The notes beneath the pieces are model-generated. The model was given only the letters and a program-made list of their open reading frames with translations. It ran no database searches and had not been told where the DNA came from. 64,000 nucleotides of DNA from Branchiostoma floridae (lineage: Eukaryota; Chordata; Leptocardii; Amphioxiformes; Branchiostomatidae): the NCBI RefSeq assembly GCF_000003815.2, contig NC_049985.1, positions 18,678,215-18,742,214 on the forward strand. The letters run 5' to 3'. This document shows positions 56,985-64,000 of this stretch, one piece after another. The stretch's first letter is position 1. Every line of letters starts with the position of its first letter. Both the position numbers and the translations under genes were made by a program.

Positions 56985-57250
56985 CAATGGAGAAAACATC
57001 GCAAGACTAGACAGTTCAAGGGACAGTGAACATGTAGGGCATGGCCTTGGTTACATAGAAATAACAAAAGACAATGGAGAAAACATCGCAAGACTAGACA
57101 GTCACTCAAGGGTCAGTGAACAAGTAGGGCATGGTATTGTATACATAGATATAACAAAAGACAATGGAGAAAACATCGCAAGGCTACACTGTTCAAGGGA
57201 CAGTGAACAAGTAGGGCATGGCCTTGGGTACATAGAGATAACAAAAGATC
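56985..57250. repeat. 5' UTR monomers of LINE unit 3
   Basis: About three tandem copies of the 80-90-base monomer described at 52540, with the same GACAATGGAGAAAACATCGC start. Copy number varies among the three units, as expected for tandem 5' UTR monomers. Confidence 0.8.
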
Positions 57251-59878
57251 CAGTGTCTGTTTTTAGTATCCAAATTAGGGGTCGTGTGATGTAACGGCAG
57301 GTGTTTGGTTCATAATCCAGAGGTTTTCACCACTTACTAACTTAGATTTCATAATGAATGTAGCTTTTTATTTTGGCCAAAATTTTTTTTCATTCGCACA
57401 TCGCACAATTCGCACAAGTATCTAAATGACCGACCGTTCGTCTGTTTAACCGGAGGCCTGCGCATTAGTAGAATGGCGGGCAACTATTTTAGCAGGTTAA
57501 GATCCGACTGGTATTCCATTGAACTGCTATCACTTGTACTGTATGGCGAACAAATTTGACCTTGAATGTGCCACTTTGTGTGTCCTTTTGGCACACCAAC
57601 GGGTTCGCCAATATACTTGGAGGAGTGCAAATCCTGAGCCTGTTTCAAGCTGAATTGATTTTTGGCTCAGTAACAAGTCTTTAGCTACTCAAGTTTCAAG
57701 ATGTGATATTCGAACCTCTAGCAGAACTGACCACTTGGCTATATTATTGATTATGTAGCTTGGCAACTTTTCTAGAGGGCCAGGTTGTTGGAGGATCAAT
57801 ACTTCACACCTATCAGACAATAGATATGTTACAGGTGTCAAGTCCACTATGCAGTCATGATCAGTTGTCAAGGATTTTAATAACCTCAGTGATTCAAAAC
57901 AACTTACTTGGGAGTTATATAAAGTAAAGATTAAGGAGTTTTTTAAATAAATATTCAAGGATTATAGCTAGTAACACAGAACACCAAGAACTTGAAAGGA
58001 GACTCCAAGAGCTTTAGAGTCTATTAGATGAAACGCTGAAGGATGAGATCTTGAATGAATACACAAAAGTTAAGTCTAAACTAGAAAGTATTGATGAATA
58101 CAAAGCAAGAGGGGCTCAAGTCAGATCCAGAGCCCAGTGGGTATAGAAGGGCAAAAAAACTAAAATTTGCTCACTTAATCTTGAAAACTCCCGCTCAAAA
58201 CAAAATGCTATTACTAAACTTAAGTATGCTAATCGCGAGGGTACCACTACACGTGAAGAATCTGATCCGTTTAAAATTCTAGACTGCGAAGTCGATTTTT
58301 ATAAAAAAAGATCTCAAACTCAAATTTTTCTTGTTATGATAGCACTGCAACTGGCGAACAGATCGACACGTTGAGCTGAGTTTGAGTCAGTTGATGTACC
58401 CTCTCTTACGGATGGGGATAGACTTTTGCTTGATGAGCCTATAACAAAAAAAAATGAATGTTTCTCAGCGTTAAAATACGTGAAACAAAATAAAGCGCCC
58501 GAACGAATTCTACCTGAAATTCTGGAAAGAAATAGGAGACCTGGTCTTCGAATCCTTAAATGAAGGAATAGAAAACAAATGCCTCTCCGTAACACAGAAA
58601 AGAGCCTTATTAAAACTTATCTTTAAAAAGGGTGATAAGACAGACTTATCCAACTGGAGGCCAATAAGTTTGCTGAATACTGATTATATGATATTAGCTG
58701 TCGTCTTAGCAAAACGACTGCAGGACTTTCTTCTAAAATTAATATCTGAGGACCAAACCGCCTACATCAAGTCCAGATTTATTGGACAAATTGTGAGACT
58801 TATACAGGACGTTATTTACTACTTCAATTTTTATAACTTACCCGATGCAGCCGTCTGGCTAGACTTTGAAAAAGCTGTTGATTTCGTTAACTGGAATGTT
58901 ATGCTCAGAACTTTAGACAAGTTTGGGTTTTGACCTACATTTACCTCCATAGTTAAGACAATGTATACTGACATAGAGAGATGCATCATAAATGCCGGTT
59001 GAAAATCTGCTTATTTCAAACTGCAACGAGGAATCAGAGAGGGATGCCCTCGGTCCTCCCTATTATCAAACCTGGTAGTTGAAATTCTTGCTACTAAAAT
59101 TCGACATACATGCACAGTCAAGGGTATTAATGTCGAGATTAATGATAATATGTCTGAACTAAAGATATGTCAAGTGGCAGACGATACAACGTTTGTCCTT
59201 TACGGTGATGATTCCATAAGAAATGCCTTACAGATTGTAGATGACTTTAGTAATGTGGCTGGACCTACTCTAAATCGTAGGAAGTGTGAAGCTATGTGGA
59301 TTGGGGCCAATCGAGGACGAAGAGACACTCTCTTCGGAATCAATTGGCCAAATAGACCCATCAAATCCTTTGGAATTTACTATGGTTTGTCAGATGAGGA
59401 GTGTAAGACTTTGAACTGGAAGAAATCAGTAAAAGAAATTGAACACTTCTTTCAAATGTGGTGAAGATTGACACATACCTTATATGGGAAAATAATGATA
59501 ATGAAGTCCTTGCCCAGATTGTGTATAAGATGTCTTCAATACCTACTCCTGAATGGGTGTTAAAAATATTAGCAAAAGCCTGCTTCCGTTTCCTTTGGGA
59601 TGGCAAACCGGATAAGATAGATAGGAAAACCTTGTACTTGAACTATCAGGATCGAGAGTTAAAGATGCTAGATATGCATGCAAAATGTAAAAGCCTACAA
59701 GCTGCGTGGGTCAGAATGAGTATAAAAACTCCTCAGGACCCTAGCAGAGTTTGTAAATGGCAGCTAATGCCCTTACTTTTCATTAGTAAGATAGGGAAGG
59801 ACTTTTTGGCCTTCCGTTTTAACTTCAGTCAAAAAACAGATGCACCCCCCCCTGTTAACCCTTTCACCTCTCTACAGA

Positions 59879-60090
59879 TACTGTAAATGCAGAAATGTTC
59901 GCGGTGGATTAATGTTCGCGGTTTTCGCGGTGACCACTTCACCGCGAATTTAAAACCACCGCGAACATTTTTCTATCATGGTATGAGACTGCAGTCTATG
60001 GTGTTACCGCGAAATTAAAACCACCGCGAAAAGTCCTTTTTCCCGCTACCGCGAAATTAAATCCCCGCGAACTTAAATGCATTTACATTA
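59879..60090. mobile_element. CGCGG-rich MITE in LINE unit 3
   Basis: Nearly identical to 51058-51269 and at exactly the same LINE position. It therefore reflects duplication or conversion of a unit that already carried it. Confidence 0.92.
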
Positions 60091-60452
60091 TGTAATCCTC
60101 TCATGGCATGAGCTGGGAGGAGGGAAGACAGACATTGCTCATGTACAAACTGAAATTATTTGGTTTACAATCATGTATAACTAAATCAGGCTGGTTCAGT
60201 GGCACAGTATTATTTTTTGAATAGCGGAAAAATGGGCGTTGTCAGCAGACAACAGGGAAAAATAGAGTTTTAAGGGACAGTGTAAAAGTAGGGCATATGT
60301 AGATGAATAGAGATACCAAACAGGGTCTATCACGATTTTGATACGTTTGAACATTTCGTTTCTATTCCCTTGTTGTTAGTGAAGTTCGTCACCAGTCTTT
60401 GCCTTCTCTATTCTGCTTATATCAGATGACCTACAGATACTTTTTAAACTAC

Positions 60453-60720
60453 TTTGAGTCTGTGTAGGACCCGCTCTTGGTGGAACGAACCATGTATAGG
60501 CATACATGCCATTTGGCTCCACGACATCGTCTCCTTTAGACACGCCCGATGTCTTGTCCTCATACAGCGCCCCCTCGTCCCACTTACTGTACAGCAGGCC
60601 GTGCGGGTGCATGGAGTACGGATGCGACGCCATGTTCTTGAAGTAGACCACGATGACGTCACCGATTTCCGCCTCGATCATTGGTCCAAGCATGCCCAGA
60701 TGCTGGTCCCTTGGTTTCCT
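60453..60720 (-). CDS. Hephaestin/ceruloplasmin-like multicopper oxidase exon (partial)
   Basis: Read on the minus strand from 60720, the frame gives HLGMLGPMIEAEIGDVIVVY, then FKN, HPYSMHPHG (the His-x-His pair that binds the trinuclear copper site), then EGALYEDKTSG, and YTWFVPPRAGPT. This is the N-terminal half of an odd-numbered cupredoxin-like domain in ferroxidases of the ceruloplasmin/hephaestin/factor V family. The frame is intact. An acceptor-like GGACAG precedes it. The donor is uncertain; I placed the end at AAA|GTAGTT, though the homologous portion stops near 60465. No companion exon is visible in this window. Its flanks are repeats on both sides, so it may be an isolated exon of a larger gene or an orphaned fragment. 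Confidence 0.8.
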
Positions 60721-60724
60721 CTGT

Positions 60725-60963
60725 CCATACCATTATAGAAAAATGTTCGCGGTGGTTTTAAATTCGCGGTGAAGTGGTCACCGCGAAAACCGCGAACATT
60801 AATCCACCGCGAACATTTCTGCATTTACAGTATCTGTAGAGAGGTGAAAGGGTTAACAGGGGGGGGGGGCTGACTTTCTGACTGAAGTTAAAACGGAAGG
60901 CCAAAAAGTCCTTCCCTATCTTACTAATGAAATGTAAGGGTATCAGCTGCCGTCTGCCTGGAT
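60725..60963 (-). pseudogene. Inverted LINE fragment carrying half the CGCGG MITE
   Basis: The minus strand reproduces LINE unit sequence (CAGCTGATACCCTTACATTT ... AAGGACTTTTTGGCCTTCCG ... CTCTACAGATACTGTAAATG) followed by the first half of the MITE. It breaks off at about 60725, only a few bases from the oxidase exon. It forms an inverted repeat with 59757-59980. Confidence 0.88.
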
Positions 60964-63549
60964 CCAAATTAATTGGACAAGCTTTTGATATCCCCTGCCT
61001 CCAAGATGTCTAGCTTCTCCTAGGCTATATTATGTTAACCACGATAGGAAACGGAAAACGAAAGTTAGACCCCAGTCTATACGGTTGAAAGTCTAACACA
61101 AAAGTAACAACTGTTCCATCTAAATGGCAAAGGGAAAGCATATACTCTGGTCTCAGAGTTAACACTTATGTGGAGAACATCTTGAAAATCGTTTGAATAC
61201 AGTTCATATTGAAGAAAACTGTATTGCTTTCCTTTGTCACAAGTATGATTTTCATTTGTACATCACTGACGTCAGCAGATTTGTACTATTATGTTATGAT
61301 GAGATGGTTGATGGTGATGTTCAAGAACTTGTGACATGTAAAGAGCTTGAAATGCTGAAAATGTATGCTAATGGCCGCACCACTCATTGTTACACTATCC
61401 GTTATATGGTTAGTAATGACCTGATTTGGAAAAACACACTTTGGTAACGGTAAAGATCATGTTAAGGAAAACAACTAAAAGCAGAATATTGCTGTTGAAT
61501 TACATTTAATCTATAATCTATTCCCATTTCCAGCAGGAAAACATTGAAAACTGTTTTAATTATTATCAAGTATTTTACCACTCGAGCAGTTACCAACACT
61601 GCTATATCTGCTGTCTGTCATTGAGACTGGCGATGTTAAGGATTTTGTTTTGCTTACTTTAATAAAGCTTAAATGGTTGCGGTTTAATTTGAGTGTGTGT
61701 TTTTCTTTTATTTATTTGTCAATGTGAGGGAATGAGGAAGTAATTTTAGGTATACATCCAGTGTCATAGTGTTACCATTGTTTCTCGCTTACAATACTAG
61801 TAAAATATTATATTTATTTGCATGATGGCTTTCGAGAATCTGTCTTAACTGCATATTTCATTTATTCCTTTACACTTTGTAAAATGCATAAGACATGACA
61901 GCAAAAAGAAAAAAAAACATATTGAAAGGCTTATCTGAAGGAATGTGTGTGTGTGTACGTGTATGTCTGTGTTTGTATGTGTATTCCAATTTTAGTGTGT
62001 CTCTATATCTAGTCTGTATGTATGTCTTAATATGTCTGTGTTTGTGTGTGGAACAAGGAAATACATCCATGGAAATTGTATATTGTATTATCTTGTATAT
62101 AATCGCGTTGCCAAGTGACTTTGACCAGTCAATATTGAGTTATCGATGAAGCCTCGATTAAATTGACCAGGCAATTATATAGTTCTAATTATAGAATACA
62201 TTGATAATACATAGAAGTGATAGAAATAATACAACTGAACACTATAGAGATAAAAACGCAACATGACTGTGGTATTTTCAACATGAAATTGTAATCGTAA
62301 AACCACAGGTGTATCGAAAAACGTAGACAAGTTAAGTAGAACTTGATACTAAAGGAGGTCTGTTTTAGATTTCACCGCTCATAAGTCAGTTCTTTACATA
62401 CTTAGTCAATGGTCTGCTCCATCACACAAGCACACATACAGACAAACACACTCACAAAGCAAAAATTCCAAACTTTAGTGCCGAGTTTACATCATAACCG
62501 TAATGACAATTTGGATTAAAAGTGCAACCACTGAAGATACAATTATCTAGTTTTAGATATCTTCGCTACTGTATTTTGACGTTCACAGCACAGTTTTTCG
62601 TTAAATGTACAGCTAACAATAATGTACACGCCGAAGGAAACAAAATAACGCCATGATTGATAATATTATCCAACAGCCAGAACCCGCTTTTCTTTCTTGA
62701 ATTTTACAAAAGAAAGAAAGTTCATGCTACATAAACATTCTGGCTCTGATACAGTTCGTTCTGCATGATTGAAAAAAGAAGTCACAAGCAGTCAACGTCA
62801 TTGTCATATTAGTGAAAAGTATAATCTGCGAAGAATATATTTGAATGTTTACTAATAGGAAGCGTCGCCTGGCATTTCTTTAGGGTACTGCAATTACCCC
62901 CTCACAATAAAAAAAAAAGCTTCCATCGCATGCATGGATCAAAAGCGTAGCCTAGCAAATATATCTAGAACTGCAATTATCTAACATCATGAATGCCCCG
63001 CCGGGTCGCGTCATGGAATTGATATGTGTCTGGCAATGCTGCTATTAATGACACCGTGGTCATCGGGGTGGTATACGCTGGTCTCGCGGTACGAGAGGCG
63101 TAAACATAGCGTAAGTGCAGCGAAGATACGCCGACATATTGCACTAACCAATACCGTTCGTTCTGCGATGGGGCAGCGCATTACATTTATTAGTAATGTA
63201 TGACAAACGTGAATATATGTAGTACGTTTAGCGATAGGACTGATAGAAATATTGTTTTCACATTTTTTATTGATTGAAGGGTAACAAAACTCCCTTTTTT
63301 AGAAATCAGGCCCAAAAATCAATGGGTACGCTCGTGTCATCCACAAAATTTACTGCTGTCTAAACTTGTCTCCCAACCATGCTTTTAAGCGAACAGGACC
63401 AGATAAATGCATGTGCGTGACTTCTACTAAACTGATAATGATCTGGTAATTATAAGGTATACCACTGTTGGTCTTACCCAGCTTACCTTGTGTCTTGTCA
63501 ATCTTTCAATACATAACCTTGCTGGGCTGACAGGCAAAAGGGCAAGAGT
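60964..63549. other. No gene I can support
   Basis: An open stretch of about 95 codons at 61163-61447 (+) contains HIEENCIAFLCHKYDFHLYI and ends in TAA. I do not recognise it, and no splice context or codon signal supports it strongly. A GT-rich degenerate microsatellite lies at about 61940-62055. The GC-rich patch near 62990-63180 shows no exon. Confidence 0.35.
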
Positions 63550-63890
63550 CAAACAATTTGTTTATGATGACTCTATTTTCATAAAAGCATTGAGCAGAGT
63601 CTCTTAGCCTAGTACCATGGAGTATCTTGTCTGCGTGTCCTGTCGGGCAAAAAAAGGTTCTGTCGGACTATTGCTATAGTTTACATGATTAGTGTTTTTG
63701 AATACATATGATTTGAGTAAAAATAGTTTGTTAATGAAGACTGTATTTTCATATTTACGTTGAACAGAGTCTCTTGGCCTAATTCCATGGAGCATCTTGT
63801 CTGCTTGCCCTGTCGGACACGAAAAGGTTCTGTCGGACTATTCTTATATTTCACACGATTAGTGTTTTCGAATACATATGATTTGGATGG
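63550..63890. repeat. Tandem duplication, two units of about 170 bp
   Basis: Both units contain TTGTTTATGATGACTCTATT (or TTGTTAATGAAGACTGTATT), GAGTCTCTTAGCCTA, CCATGGAG.ATCTTGTCTGC, AAGGTTCTGTCGGACTATT and GAATACATATGATTTG. Divergence is about 15% by eye. No gene. Confidence 0.85.
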
Positions 63891-64000
63891 GTTGAATGAA
63901 TTTGCCACTTATACTTAGCGTATTAATTTGTTTTGGGTTAGCGCTATTTGGAGGCCATATCTCCATACAAAGTCGAACGCTTTGCTATCAAACTTTCGGC

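Larger units (their letters stand above)
56808..60389 (+). pseudogene. Tx1-like LINE ORF2, defective unit 3 (3' truncated)
   Basis: Same layout: 5' UTR with three monomers (56985-57250), endonuclease remnant, and reverse transcriptase at about 58620-59464 with VADD at 59180-59185. It has the shared TGA stops (58931, 59000 and 59462) and the shared frameshift. Like unit 1 it has the MITE in the C-terminus (59879-60090). Its 3' UTR stops abruptly at GAAGTTCGTC (60389), about 75 bases earlier than unit 2, at the join with host exon sequence. Confidence 0.85.

Noticed and set aside
61163-61447. Open frame of about 95 codons, + strand
   Set aside because: It has no recognised family, no clear start or splice acceptor, and AT-rich composition like its surroundings. 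It is possibly a decayed coding fragment but not supportable.

Overview
The window reads as chordate-invertebrate nuclear DNA, most likely amphioxus (Branchiostoma). I infer this from small host exons with GT-AG introns in AT-rich sequence, dense MITEs and SINEs, Tx1-like and CR1/jockey-like LINE debris, several tandem satellites, and four N gaps typical of a draft assembly. Species identity is an inference; no search was run. Nothing resembles a prokaryotic operon or a CRISPR array.

Host genes are few. (1) On the + strand at 14.6-17.2 kb is a two-exon secreted CUB + trypsin-like serine protease, with a complete catalytic triad and a MITE in its only intron. (2) On the + strand at 33.0-34.1 kb is a two-exon divergent 14-3-3 protein that lacks two of the basic phosphate-binding residues and the usual C-terminal tail. 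(3) On the - strand at 60.45-60.72 kb is a single intact hephaestin/ceruloplasmin-like multicopper oxidase exon, wedged between a LINE array and an inverted LINE/MITE fragment. (4) At 26.5 kb there may be a terminal exon of a single-pass membrane protein (weak).

Region by region: 1-9 kb holds MITEs (including one family with a shared core and different termini), old degenerate satellite and two SINEs. 11.2-13.5 kb is a large inverted repeat around a 51-bp minisatellite whose units carry splice-site-like motifs, broken by gaps. 14.6-17.2 kb is the protease gene. 17.8-19.2 kb is a LINE 3' end, a MITE and an old duplication. 19.8-23.2 kb is a 44-bp satellite interrupted by a 928-bp TIR element, a foldback element and two SINE copies. 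23.7-30.7 kb holds MITEs, a possible exon and degenerate repeats. 32.7-35 kb is a foldback, the 14-3-3 gene and a 59-bp minisatellite. 35.6-39.4 kb is a LINE remnant abutting a roughly 50-copy 57-bp minisatellite. 42-47.4 kb holds TIR and foldback elements and LINE tails. 47.8-60.4 kb is a tandem array of three defective Tx1-like LINE copies plus a partial one. 61-64 kb is largely featureless.

The three host loci show no functional connection; the window is mainly a record of repeat dynamics. The best leads are the altered 14-3-3 binding groove, the trapped oxidase exon, the LINE array with shared defects and conflicting insertion patterns, the splice-motif minisatellite palindrome, and the MITE family whose termini vary around a constant core.
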